In this document: in pieces, positions 8,680-17,912 of the stretch
How the letters are laid out: each line of letters begins with the position of its first letter
How positions within the stretch are numbered: position 1 is the first letter of the stretch
Assembly: GCF_024172165.1 (NCBI RefSeq)
Contig: NZ_JAMZEB010000001.1
Location: 682,001-746,000, forward strand
Origin: Nonomuraea thailandensis
Lineage (GTDB): Bacteria; Actinomycetota; Actinomycetes; Streptosporangiales; Streptosporangiaceae
Direction: 5' to 3'
DNA: 64,000 nucleotides
The notes under the pieces: generated by a model
The model's input: only the letters and a program-made list of their open reading frames with translations
What the model was told of the DNA's origin: nothing
Databases searched by the model: none
Program-made: the position numbers and the translations under genes

Positions 8680-9876
8680 TCACATGGTTGCTGGTAGTGC
8701 GGCAGGCTGGTGATCGCAGCCGGTGGGTTGCTGGAAGTGGTGCTCGTTCTGTTCGTGTCGCTCGATCCGGGCCAGCAGGTCCTCGAGGTCGGCCGGGGTG
8801 AACTTCCATCTGAAGGGCCGGGCGGTCTCGTTGTAACGGCGCTCGAAGGCGATCAGCCGGTCTTCGACCTGGTCAAGGGCGGTGAAGTCGTTGGGTGTGA
8901 CCACCTTGCGCTGCACGATGGAGAAGAAGATCTCGATCTGGTTGAGCCAGGACGCGTGCACGGGAGTGTGGACCATCACCGCGTTGGGGAACCGGGCGGC
9001 GAGCCGGTCGGCGGCGGCCTTGCCACGATGGGAGGAGCCGTTGTCCACGACCCAGAACACCCGCCGGGCCGAGGCGTACGGCTCTTGCGACATGACCTGC
9101 TCGACCAGGTCCATGAACGGGACGATGCCCGTCTTGGGTGAGCAGCGCCCGGACACGCGGGCCTGGTGGACGTCGTAGGCGGCCAGGTAGGCCAGCGCGC
9201 CGCCACGGTCGTAGTCGTGGTTGACGCGCATCATCCGCGACCGTCCCGGCGGCAGGGTGGGGTGACAGCGGCAGCGAGCCTGGATCGAGGTCTTCTCGTC
9301 GGAGGAGATCACGTACTCGTTGCCGGCCAAGGGCCGGCCGTTCCAGAGGCGCTGGTAGAGGTCGAGCACGCGGGCGGCCTTGGTGGCGAAGCCGGGGTCG
9401 CGGATGAAGATCCAGGAGGTGTGCTGCCAGGGCTTGAGCACGTCGGCGGCCAGAATCCGGCGGACGGATGAGGCGGACATCGCCTCGGCGATGCCCCGCC
9501 CGACCACTTCGGCGGCCAGGTCGGCGCTGCTCCAGCGGGACAGCGGCATCCCGGTCTCGGCCGGTAACTGGCAGGCCAGCGCCGTGACCTCGGCCCGCTG
9601 GACGAGGGTAAAGCGGGGCGGACGGCCGCTGCGGGGCCGATCCTTGAGCCCGTCGATGCCCTGATCGGCATAGCGGCCACGCCACCGCCGGACGGTGTCG
9701 AGATGGACGCGCTGCCGCAGGGCGATCCGGGCGTTGGAGTAGCCATGCGCGGCATCCAGCACGATCCGGACACGGACGACCTGCTGGTAGGGGACCGTAT
9801 GAGCATGGGCCAGCTTCTTCAACCGCCGCCGCTCGGAGGCGGTCAAGGCGATCTGACGAGCACAAGGGACGGGCAC
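8680..9876 (-). CDS. IS630-family transposase
   Basis: A protein of 398 residues, apparently intact. The N-terminal helix-turn-helix part covers about residues 1-110 (RVRIVLDAAHGYSNARIALR, then LDTVRRWRGRYADQGIDGLK). The DDE core follows, with VISSDEKTSIQARCR holding the first Asp, VFWVVDNGSSHRGK the second, and PVHASWLNQIEIFFS the Glu. An ORF extends far upstream, but the GTG at 9876 (VPVPCARQIALTASERRRLK) fits the family start. The upstream part overlaps the passenger gene on the other strand and is not coding. Confidence 0.9.
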   Translation of the reverse strand: MPVPCARQIALTASERRRLKKLAHAHTVPYQQVVRVRIVLDAAHGYSNARIALRQRVHLDTVRRWRGRYADQGIDGLKDRPRSGRPPRFTLVQRAEVTALACQLPAETGMPLSRWSSADLAAEVVGRGIAEAMSASSVRRILAADVLKPWQHTSWIFIRDPGFATKAARVLDLYQRLWNGRPLAGNEYVISSDEKTSIQARCRCHPTLPPGRSRMMRVNHDYDRGGALAYLAAYDVHQARVSGRCSPKTGIVPFMDLVEQVMSQEPYASARRVFWVVDNGSSHRGKAAADRLAARFPNAVMVHTPVHASWLNQIEIFFSIVQRKVVTPNDFTALDQVEDRLIAFERRYNETARPFRWKFTPADLEDLLARIERHEQNEHHFQQPTGCDHQPAALPATM

Positions 9877-9975
9877 GCGGAACGCTTTCGGTGATCTGAC
9901 GAGGGGCGCTGCCACCTTGCCCCGATATCCACCGCCCGGAGCGTGATCGACACGCCGGACGGCAAGATAGAGCTC

Positions 9976-10293
9976 ATGCCCGCCATCCCGGAGTCGACCA
10001 AGACCTCCCTGGCCCAGCGACTGCGCCAGCACGCCCGCGATCACTGGCCACAGCTGGCAGGCCTGAACGTCCGCTACCACGGCCGGTTCGCCTACGTCGA
10101 AGGCGAACTGACCGGCGGAGACCGGCTGCCCCTCATCCGCCTCCGTTACGGCGGATCGGCCTCCATCTGGGGGTTCGGCCTCTACCTCGCCAGCAGCGGC
10201 ACGTACGAGAACCAGATCCTGCCCACCGGCATGTCCGCCGGCACACCCCAAGAAGCCCTCGACTGCGCCTGCGACCTCTACCTCAGCCATTGA
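9976..10293 (+). CDS. Conserved hypothetical protein carried inside the IS630 element
   Basis: A protein of about 105 residues (ATG at 9976; a longer start at 9943 is possible). It begins with a basic helix (TKTSLAQRLRQHARDHWPQL), then a compact alpha/beta part (VRYHGRFAYVEGEL, RLRYGGSASIWGFGLYLASS, GTPQEALDCACDLYL). I believe similar stand-alone proteins occur in other actinomycetes, but I know no function. It lies between the IS630 terminal repeats, divergent from the transposase, so it moves with the element. The ORF is free of stops, which suggests it is maintained. Confidence 0.6.
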   Translation: MPAIPESTKTSLAQRLRQHARDHWPQLAGLNVRYHGRFAYVEGELTGGDRLPLIRLRYGGSASIWGFGLYLASSGTYENQILPTGMSAGTPQEALDCACDLYLSH

Positions 10294-10416
10294 CCCCGAA
10301 GAACTTACGGGCAGGACCACTAAGCCTCCGGGCCGCGGATGCGGTGCTCGATGACGCAGGTCAGGAGACCGACGCTCCCTGGGCTCGGTGGATCACGAGT
10401 ACACCCCCAAGGGTGC

Positions 10417-12017
10417 CTAGTCCACGCGGCCCAGGTGGAGCTGCGCAGGACCTGCCTGATCGACGGCCTCGTTCATCGCTTGGCGCGTGGGCACCGGGAA
10501 GGAGTGTCCGGGAACCGACACATCCTGAGCGGGCAGCGTGCCTGACACGAGGGCGCGCCGATCTTGTTGGCCGCCGGGTTGTTGAGCGCGAGCGGTCCGA
10601 AGACCACGCCGTGCTTGCCCGCGTCCATCTCCGTCACCAGCCTGGACGAAGGCAGCAGCCGGCGCAGGGCCTTCGCGCCCTCGATCGGGGTGGACGGGTC
10701 GCTTTCCGAGTTGAAGATCAGGATCGGCGGCACCCGGCTCGCGTCGGGGAGCTCGCGTTCCTAAGCGGCCACGGGCCAGTTCTGGCACGCGGCGTTGCAC
10801 CAGGAGTTGTACCAGACGGCGAAGTTCGGATACCAGGCGACGTGCTCGGCCGCGTCGCGTTCCCAGGTCTCCTTGTCCGCCGGCCACGGAGAGTCCGTGC
10901 AGGAAACCGCGTTGAAGATGGACAGGAAGTTGTCGTTGCCCGGTGAGCCCAGGTTCAGGACAACCGACTTGAGGCGCGTGTCGTGACCGCGGCGGACGAA
11001 GTCGCTGATCGCCCGGGTGAAGTTCAGCCAGCCCCCTTCGCTGTACATGGTGTCGAACGTCGAGAGGATGAACTCGTACGGGCCGACGTGACCGCGAGGA
11101 GCGCGCCGCAGATCGGCCATCACGGTTTCCCAGGCTGCCCGCACCTGGTCCTTGGTCGTTCCGAGCCCGAAGACGTCGTCGTAGCGCGCGACCCACTCGA
11201 AGTAGGTGTCCCACCGCTTGTACATCGCCGGGTTCTGGCTCAGCACCGGCCATCCCTGGTAGGCCATTTCACGCGGGGTCGGGTCCACGGCACTTTCGAG
11301 GATGATGCGGTCCAGGTGGGTGGGGAACGCCGCAGCGTACGCGATGCCCAGGTACGTACCTTACGAGAAGCCGCGATAGCTGATCTTCTGTTCGCCGAGT
11401 TCCTGGCGGATGCGGTCCATGTCCTTGGCCACGGTGTTCGTGTTGACGAACGGCAGCATGCTCCCGGCGTTTCGCTGGCAGGACGCCGCGAACTCACCCA
11501 GCAGCTTCCACAACTCCGGTCGCTGCGGCGCGGCATCGGGGTCGGGCAGCGGCGCCGCCCACAGGGAGAGGTCACCGCAGGACAACGGTGTGGAATGTGC
11601 CACCCCACGCGGGTCCATTCCGATGATGTCGCACATCTCCAGCACCGAAGGCGGGATGCGGGTCTGCCCGGTCGCGGACGGAGCCGTCAGCCTGCCGGCG
11701 TATTCGGCGGCACCGCCTCCCGGCCCACCGGGGTTGAGGAACAGAACGCCACGCCGTTTATCAGGATTGGTGGCCTTCGCCCTCGACATCATGACGGTGA
11801 TCTTGGCGCCGTACGGACGGCCGTAGTCCAGCGGCACCTGCAGTGTCGCGCAGTCCAAGTGCGGATACGGGGTAGCGAGATCCTGTGGACAGGCGCCGAA
11901 CTGTAAGGATTGTTCCGCCTCGGCAACGGGCGAAGCGGCGGAAGGGAAGCCGCATACGCTGGTGACCAGCGCTATGACACCAACCAAGAGCGGGATACGT
12001 CTCACGTTATCTCCCAT
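10417..12017 (-). pseudogene. Secreted tripeptidyl aminopeptidase (S33 alpha/beta hydrolase) with two in-frame stops
   Basis: From the ATG at 12017 comes a signal peptide (IPLLVGVIALVTSVCGFPSA), then the S33 fold: VLFLNPGGPGGGAAEYAG (oxyanion region), VLEMCDIIGMDPRGVAHST, and YRGFS holding the nucleophile Ser. The next codon is TAA (11361-11363), where the family has Tyr (GFSYGTYLG). Reading through, the same frame continues GTYLGIAYAAAFPTHLD to a second stop, TAG at 10761-10763. It then continues LPDASRVPPILIFNSESDPS (catalytic Asp) and DAGKHGVV (catalytic His). A frameshift near 10560 leads to LVSGTLPAQDVSVPGHSFPV and a stop at 10417. The active enzyme would release tripeptides from secreted proteins. 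Confidence 0.85.
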
Positions 12018-12169
12018 GCGTTCATGCGGGATGCCGACTGCGACCGTCCTGCTCGGCGACACGCTCCTCAGCGCCGGACCGACATTGCCAAGTCCGATGC
12101 CTTTCCTGTTCAACACGGGACAGTTCTGGGCCCGGGGTAGTCGAATTGCCGTTGGATTCGGGGCGAACA

Positions 12170-12725
12170 CTAGATGGATCTTGCTCGTCTGCCCGCCCCG
12201 GGAACGACCGAGCAGGGCGGACTTCAGCCGCAGTCTCCAGCGGCGCCGAAGGCATCGCCGTTTGTCCTCTTCCGTGCCCGCTTCGGCCCCTGGCCGGTTC
12301 TGTTCTTCGAGGTCACCCTCTTTGACTGGGCCTTGTCTTCCCCGGCAGCGGCCTTGTCCAAGGCGGCGAGGACGTCGTGGCTCAGGTGCATCCCGGCCGC
12401 GTCGTGGCGCGCACGCACCATGGTGGAATCGACGCCGGCCAGCGACAGATCCACCCCTCCTCGCTTGGCGGCCTCAGCGATCAAGCCCTCCAGCAGAGCC
12501 TCGAACACGCCGGGGCCACGCCACTGACGGAAGCGATCGGAGACCGCCGGCCAGGCGCCGAACTCGGCCGGCATCTCCCGCCATTGAGCACCGGCCCGAA
12601 ACCGCCAGACCACGCCTTCGAACTGCTGGCGCAGACGCTCGGGTAAGGCCCGTACTCACCGATCGGCAGGTAGGGCCTGACGAACTCCCATTCCTGGTCT
12701 GTCAGTTGCGCTCGCGTCACATGCG
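12170..12725 (-). pseudogene. IS5-family transposase, 5' half
   Basis: The minus strand gives TRAQLTDQEWEFVRPYLPIG, then after a frameshift near 12630 WRFRAGAQWREMPAEFGAWP and LSLAGVDSTMVRARHDAAGM (first Asp). After a second shift comes LLGRSRGGQTSKIHLV at about 12200. The second Asp and Glu regions are missing, and the fragment ends about 150 bases upstream of the aminopeptidase pseudogene. Confidence 0.7.
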
Positions 12726-12736
12726 AAGGTCTTGCG

Positions 12737-12806
12737 CTTGTGCGGTCGGCTCGGAGCGCGGTGTCGGTGTTGCCACCGGTCCGCTTCTCCGAGCCAACCG
12801 CACAAG
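12737..12806. repeat. 20-bp inverted repeat (hairpin)
   Basis: CTTGTGCGGTCGGCTCGGAG (12737-12756) faces its complement at 12787-12806 with one mismatch and a 30-base loop. It lies between the IS5 fragment and the start of a secreted protein gene. It could be an old IS end, a bidirectional terminator or a leader hairpin. Confidence 0.6.
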
Positions 12807-12843
12807 CCCAGCGACCGACAGAGAATCGCGCGGCGAGGGTTAC

Positions 12844-13318
12844 ATGATCACGGCATCGCTCAGGCGAGTGGCGGCGACGGCTGCCGCGGCGACGCTCCTG
12901 AACGTTTCGGCGACCGCTGCCTTCCCGCTCGCGCCGACGTCGGCCGCCGCGGGGGAAACGATCACCTTCCGCGGGATGAGCCTGACCCTTCCCGCCGGGT
13001 GGCAAGCGGATCGGATCGATCACGGCTGGCTCCAGATAGCGTTGAAGGGCTGCAATCCGACCAAGGTGGCCTGCACCAACTTCGCCCTGATCGGCCCCAA
13101 GGCGCTCAAGGGGGTACGAATCTGGAGAGGTCCGGACGGATCACCCCTTCGCGCCTGGAACCGGTGCGTCGGCGTGCCGTTTCACTCCCCGCAGCAGCAA
13201 GCGCACCAGGACTTTCAAACAGCGCGAATGGTATCTGGCCAAGTCCCAGATCCTCATCGTCGACGGCTGGAACATCCCGGTCCTGGCGGGGATCGTCAGC
13301 CGGGCCACGTGGAAGTGA
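12844..13318 (+). pseudogene. Small secreted protein of unknown function, frameshifted
   Basis: The ATG at 12844 opens an exported protein with a signal peptide (ASLRRVAATAAAATLLNVSA, cleavage near TSAAAG), followed by ITFRGMSLTLPAGWQADRID and KGCNPTKVACTNFALIGPKA. In this frame the rest makes no sense. A shift at a run of five G near 13113 gives ESGEVRTDHPF and then FKQREWYLAKSQILIVDGWN with PVLAGIVSRATWK and a stop at 13318, the kind of sequence expected for such a secreted domain. Either it is a young pseudogene or there is a sequencing error in the G run. I do not recognise the family. Confidence 0.55.
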
Positions 13319-13629
13319 CGGGCATCAGGCCTGCCGGCCGCGACGTACTGGTCAGACGCCTGGTCTGGCGGCGCGTGACTAGGTTCGGCGGCGGAAGAAC
13401 TACGGCCGGGACAACCCGGTCGGCTCCTTAACCCACGCGCCCGGAGGCAGCTCACGCGTCCCGCAGGCGAGGCTGCCCGCTGTTTCGTCATCGATCGAGC
13501 GGTCGTCGCCGAGCTCGTAACGTCAGTGTTCGCACGGGCGGCGGCATCACATGGCGGCCGTCCGGCGTACCGTTCGCGTCAGGTCGCCCAGGGGCACGCC
13601 GCGACATGCTCACCGTCGGGAGACGGGGC

Positions 13630-14433
13630 TCATGGCTTGCGGGCCACGCCGCCGTACGCGTCGATGGACGGGGCTTTCGTCTCATCCTCCGGCCGCCACT
13701 GCGTAATGGGCGCCAGCCCCGGCTCCACCAGATGCAGCCCGTCGAAGAAGCCCGCCAGCTCCTCCAGTGAGCGCAGATAGTACGGGACCGCTCCGCTCTC
13801 GGCCAGTTTGTCACTACCCTCGGCGACCGCCTCACCCGTCGCCGTACCGTCCCACAACACCATGTAGCTGTCTGACGGCACGGCGTGCATGCAACGCTCG
13901 ATGATCGAGCGCATCACCTCCAGGTCTTCCACATAGCCGAGCACCCCCATGAACATCACGGCGATCGGCTTGCTGAAGTCGAGGACCTTGCGAGCCTCCG
14001 CGATGATCAGTTCGGGCTCGTGGTAGTCGCCGTCGACATAGGCGGTCACGCCCTCGGGTGAGGTGTTCCTGAGCAGCGCGCGGGCGTGCACGAGCACCAG
14101 CGGGTCGTTGTCGACGTAGACGATGCGCGCGGTCGGGTCGATCGATTGAGCGACCTCATGGGTGTTCTGCATCGTCGGCAGCCCCGTGCCGATGTCGAGG
14201 AACTGGGATACTCCGGCCTCGGCGGCGAGGTAGCGGACCGCCTGGATGAGGAACCTGCGCGACTGCACGGCCATCTGGACGATCTCCGGGTACACCTTCG
14301 CCACGGCATCCCCGGCGTTCCGGTCGGCCGCGAAGTTGTCCTTTCCGCCCATCCAGTAGTTCCAGATCCGGGCGGCGTGCGGGACCTCAGGTTTGATCTT
14401 CGTGGCGACGTCGGAGCGGTCGTGGATCATCAT
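13630..14433 (-). CDS. SAM-dependent methyltransferase, actinomycete DUF574 type
   Basis: A 267-residue protein of the actinomycete SAM methyltransferase family formerly called DUF574. Diagnostic blocks are ARIWNYWMGGKDNFAADR near the N-terminus, VSQFLDIGTGLPTMQNTHEV (SAM-binding glycine loop), ARIVYVDNDPLVLVHARALL (acidic residue binding the SAM ribose), and SKPIAVMFMGVLGYVEDLEV. Actinomycetes carry many paralogues, and the substrates are generally unknown. The ATG pair at 14433/14430 gives the family's usual start; the longer upstream ORF is not typical. It stands alone between pseudogenes and appears intact. Confidence 0.9.
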   Translation of the reverse strand: MMIHDRSDVATKIKPEVPHAARIWNYWMGGKDNFAADRNAGDAVAKVYPEIVQMAVQSRRFLIQAVRYLAAEAGVSQFLDIGTGLPTMQNTHEVAQSIDPTARIVYVDNDPLVLVHARALLRNTSPEGVTAYVDGDYHEPELIIAEARKVLDFSKPIAVMFMGVLGYVEDLEVMRSIIERCMHAVPSDSYMVLWDGTATGEAVAEGSDKLAESGAVPYYLRSLEELAGFFDGLHLVEPGLAPITQWRPEDETKAPSIDAYGGVARKP

Positions 14434-15158
14434 TGGCTTTCTGTGGGAGAGGGCGCAGTAGTTGCGCGCGGGAAGATCGTATGTGCACAGAACGCTACAT
14501 GCGGCGTCATCATCACTTATGGCAGAACACATCCCTGTTAATGCCGTATTCGGCCTACCCGGCGGTTGCTGTGGCTTGCCGCCGTCGGGTGGACGAGCGT
14601 GACGCGTCCCCCGCCTGCCATGCCAACGTTCAGGCCGAGCCGTACCGCCGGGCACAGCCGCCTTGCATCTGACGCTGGATGTCGTTCAGGGTAGCGAGGT
14701 GCCCGGCAGCGCGCCGTGACCGAGCTCGAACGAGGTCAGGCACGTCCTGGCACCACCCACGGTCTGCGACGGGTGGGATGCGCTCGATCCTGTACGGAGT
14801 TGAGATCAGAGGCTTGGCTCCCTCCCGCACCTGCGATGCCCTGCCCACGAAGATCGCAGAAGGAACGCCGATCAAGAACGCGGGTCCGATGGCGCAGGCA
14901 ACGATCATCGGCGGCGCGAAGATGCTTTTCGCCAGCCTGGACGAACTCGAATGTGCCGGGTGTATGGCGACGAACCGATGTTCGTCGTTACCATCCGCGT
15001 CTGGAACGCGCTGTCGGACAGCCTTGGGACGGTGTCCGCGTCGGTTACGTGCCGTGTACAGACTGGCCGTCATGTGGATTGGAGGGACGCGGCTCGTGCC
15101 AGCCGTCGTCCCATGGGGATGATCATCGCCCACAGGACCATGGCCTCGTGATGCCGGA
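14434..15158. other. No recognisable gene
   Basis: About 725 bases with overlapping open frames on both strands (for example 14679-15122 plus and 14630-15133 minus) but no family motif, good ribosome site or signal peptide. High-GC DNA commonly gives such empty frames. I cannot support a gene here. Confidence 0.4.
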
Positions 15159-15790
15159 TCACCGCTTGTATTCCCGTACGCAGCGCCTGCGCCGGAACAT
15201 CCACGACAGCGTGCGCTCGCGGTCCTGGACGCTGGCGGCGGTGACGATGACGACCAGCAGCAGGCCCAGGGCGTCCACGATGATGTGCTGTTTGGTGCCC
15301 TGCACCTTCTTAGGCAGGTCGTATCCGCGCGAGCCGGCGGCTACGGTCTCGGCGGCACGCAGCGACTGCGAGTCGATGATCCCCGCACTGGGCTCCGGCT
15401 CGCGGCCGTCGGCTATCCGGACCTGTTCGCGCAGGTCATTGTGGAGAGCGTAGAGATTGCCGTCGGTCCACCAGCGGGTGAAGATCGCATGGACGGTGCG
15501 CCAGGGTGCCAGGAAGTCGGCGGGCAGATTACGCCACTTGCAGCCGTTGTCGGCCACGTACCGGATGGCGTCCACGATCAGGCCGCGGCAGTACTTCTCG
15601 GCGCGTCCGCCCTTGCCGTGTAGCCAGGTCGGCCAGGGCATCAACGGCTCGATGACCTGCCGCTCCGCGTCGCTCAGGTCGGTGGTGCACCCGGGGCGCC
15701 CGGTGTGGGTGGTCGGCTCCGCGGCCGTACCGGCAGGCCACGCATGAACAGGCGTTTTCTGCGTTGCGGGAGACAGCAGCGGGGGGCGGT
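15159..15790 (-). pseudogene. IS5-family transposase, truncated at the C-terminus
   Basis: The minus strand reads TDLSDAERQVIEPLMPWPTW, VDAIRYVADNGCKWRNLPAD, PSAGIIDSQSLRAAETVAAG (first Asp) and VQGTKQHIIVDALGLLLVVI. It then runs into QDRERTLSWMFRRRRCVREYK, where the remaining 80-100 residues with the second Asp and Glu have been deleted. A normal start codon in frame is not obvious. It abuts an IS110 fragment near 15.95 kb. Confidence 0.8.
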
Positions 15791-15953
15791 GGCGTACAAC
15801 GGCGGCAGACCTTCCGGCTGGAGATGGGCTTGGATAACCACCGTTGCGCTCCCGAAAGGTCGCTCTATCTCGCAAAAGATTCGCGCTACGGCACCATTTC
15901 TTCCAAAAGATGGCTGCAAGGGCGTTCTCAGCGTTCAGTTTGCACACGGGCAC

Positions 15954-16500
15954 TTATGGGCTTTGAGCCAGGCGGTGGCCCTTGGTGGTCAAGTCCAGAA
16001 CGCGCTGCAGAGCGGGGAAGATGGTCAGCAGCTGATCATGCAGCCGGTTGACCGCCCGGGTGCGGTCAGCGGCCGAATCCTTGCGTCGAGCCACCAGCCT
16101 CCGCAGTTGGACGACCACTTCGTCGTCACCGTCCAGGACGGTCAGATCGCGGCGCATCCGGGTCTGATCGGCAATGCTCAAAGCGTCCTTGGCATCGATC
16201 TTGCCTGTCCCTCGGTAGCCTTCGGTCGCCCGATTGACCACGATGCCCGGCACGTGGGCGACCTTTGGCCATGATCGATCAGCGACGTCAACAGCAGCAC
16301 TACTCGCTGCTGTGCAGGTCGATCGCCCAGGTCACGTCCTCGGCCAGGCCCAGGACGTCCCCGATCGTCGCCACCGGTGTGGCTTCGTCGTTGGCAAGGC
16401 GACGGGAGGACACCCGCGCGCCACCGGCGTCGACCACCGGGGTGTTCACGCGTGAGGTCGGCCTGGGGCTGAGAGAGGGTTGTGGAGATCGCTTCCCGAG
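15954..16500 (-). pseudogene. IS110-family transposase, N-terminal remnant
   Basis: From about 16450 downwards the minus strand gives VVDAGGARVSSRRLANDEAT, then GLAEDVTWAIDLHSSE. After a frameshift near 16290 it gives HVPGIVVNRATEGYRGTGKI and DAKDALSIADQTRMR (the DEDD-type core of IS110 with its GKIDAKDA block), then RDLTVLDGDDEVVVQLRRLV. The opening DWAxxxH motif and the whole C-terminal Ser region are absent. Confidence 0.75.
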
Positions 16501-16751
16501 ATCTTCTGAGTGGTGTGCCAGCATGCAGCTGTCGCCGGAAATTGAGCACGGCTACTTCGCTGATTAGGTGGGTTCGCGGAGTGGGCTTCGACACGTCTTG
16601 ATCAGGGAGGACGACCACGGCTCACCAGAGTCGGTTACCAGTGCCTGCAGGCATGCACACTTTCGCGCTGGGCTGGGGCGCCGGCAACGAGTCGACTCTC
16701 TGGCAGCGTGTCAGGGCGGTCACTGGCTGGAGGTCTGTGGCCCTGGCTTCT

Positions 16752-17594
16752 CTATTGCACCGGCTTCAGTGCCGCCTGCAGGAGCACGACGCCCTCGCCG
16801 TACTTGTCCTCCAGCCGTTGCTGGAGCTCCTCATCGGCCACCCAGACGCCCGCAACCACCTGCTCCTTCATGATGTCGACGGAGGTAGAGGTGAAAGGCT
16901 GGCTAAGATCATCGCCGATGGACTCCTGGATCTGCCGCAGCGCTTCCTGGCTGCGCTGGGCCCGGCTGACGCAGAGCGCGCCGCCCCAACTCTCCCGGAT
17001 CCACGCCTCCCTGCCGGTCATGTCGCCTGTGAATTTCACGTTCAGCACCAGCTTGGCCGGGTCGTTTGCGTACTTCTCCGCCCACTCCGGCTTGCTGCCG
17101 TCATAGCCGGGGATCGAGTCCAGATAGCTCTGGTCCAGCCACACCCCGCCCACGGCTGCCTCATTCTCCAGTCGCCGCTGAGTCGCCTCGAGCGCTTCCT
17201 GGGTGGTTTTGGCGGGGTCAACTGGCCGCCAGCCGCCCTCCGGGACGGGGCACGGGCTGTCGAACCTGCGCTCCTTCGGTGTGCCCTGGACTGCACCTGG
17301 CGATTCGGTCAGAGTCAGCCGGGAGCCGTCCCAGGTACCGACCACCCGATAGTGACCCCACTTCGTACCCTCGACGCTCTCGTGCTGAACTTTGGACCAG
17401 TCCCAGCCGACGATGTCCGGCCCACCGCACTGGGGTGGCAACGACTCGGCCATCGCGGCGCACAGTTGCGGCCCGTGGTCAGGATTCTCCAGGACGGAGA
17501 CGGCGTTGGCCGCGTACGTGACCGGCTTGTCGGCCGTTACTCCGCTGCCACAGGCGGTCAGCACCATAACGGCGAGGAAGGCAAGTGAGCGCAT
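16752..17594 (-). CDS. Putative lipoprotein of unknown function
   Basis: A 280-residue protein with a lipoprotein signal peptide: MRSLAFLAVMVLTACGSG, lipobox LTAC with the Cys at residue 15. The mature part holds Cys pairs (ESLPPQCGGPDIVGWDWSKV and RRFDSPCPVPEGGW) and a C-terminal acidic helical stretch (ADEELQQRLEDKYGEGVVLL). The ATG at 17594 is chosen because it begins the signal peptide; 26 codons upstream in the same frame are not needed. I do not recognise a family. It should be anchored on the outer face of the membrane. No operon partner is visible. Confidence 0.7.
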   Translation of the reverse strand: MRSLAFLAVMVLTACGSGVTADKPVTYAANAVSVLENPDHGPQLCAAMAESLPPQCGGPDIVGWDWSKVQHESVEGTKWGHYRVVGTWDGSRLTLTESPGAVQGTPKERRFDSPCPVPEGGWRPVDPAKTTQEALEATQRRLENEAAVGGVWLDQSYLDSIPGYDGSKPEWAEKYANDPAKLVLNVKFTGDMTGREAWIRESWGGALCVSRAQRSQEALRQIQESIGDDLSQPFTSTSVDIMKEQVVAGVWVADEELQQRLEDKYGEGVVLLQAALKPVQ

Positions 17595-17754
17595 GACCTT
17601 CAGACGTGCGAGCGCTCGCAGAGGTTCAGCAGCATGCGCTCTAGGGAGCAAGGCTTGAGATCTGTGGATCACTGGGAAGGGGTGGTCCTTCTCGGTGATT
17701 GCGTGATTCCACCAAGCATGACCGACGCGCTAACGTCGGCCGGAAAGGCACACC

Positions 17755-17900
17755 CGTGCTCACCATGGTCCCTGACCTCGCTGGCGGCGACCACGCCACA
17801 GCCGCACTCCCGCCCCAACCCCCGCGCTGATCGATGAACTCGTTCGCGAGGATGCCTACCGGATGCTCGCCGAAGCACACAGGGCCGAAGTTGACGCCCC
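17755..17900 (+). pseudogene. IS256-family transposase, N-terminal scrap
   Basis: From the GTG near 17756: MVPDLAGGDHATAAL, then after a one-base shift in a C run LIDELVREDAYRMLAEAHRA and EVDA, the start of a typical actinomycete IS256 transposase. The match stops shortly before the CTAG at which the IS701 elements are inserted. Confidence 0.6.
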
Positions 17901-17912
17901 ACAGCCGCCTAG

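Larger units (their letters stand above)
8651..10320 (-). mobile_element. IS630-family element with a passenger gene
   Basis: The ends are imperfect inverted repeats: GTGGTCCGGCTCGTAAGT at 8651 against the complement of ACTTACGGGCAGGACCAC ending at 10320. TAA flanks both sides (8648-8650 and 10321-10323), matching the TA target of IS630 elements. Inside lie the transposase (minus strand) and, divergently, a 105-codon gene that ends 27 bases before the right end. Confidence 0.75.

Noticed and set aside
10417..12017. Stop-codon readthrough or selenocysteine-like recoding in the aminopeptidase gene
   Set aside because: Two different stops (TAA and TAG) plus a frameshift in one gene, and similar stops in other decayed genes here, are better explained by pseudogene decay.
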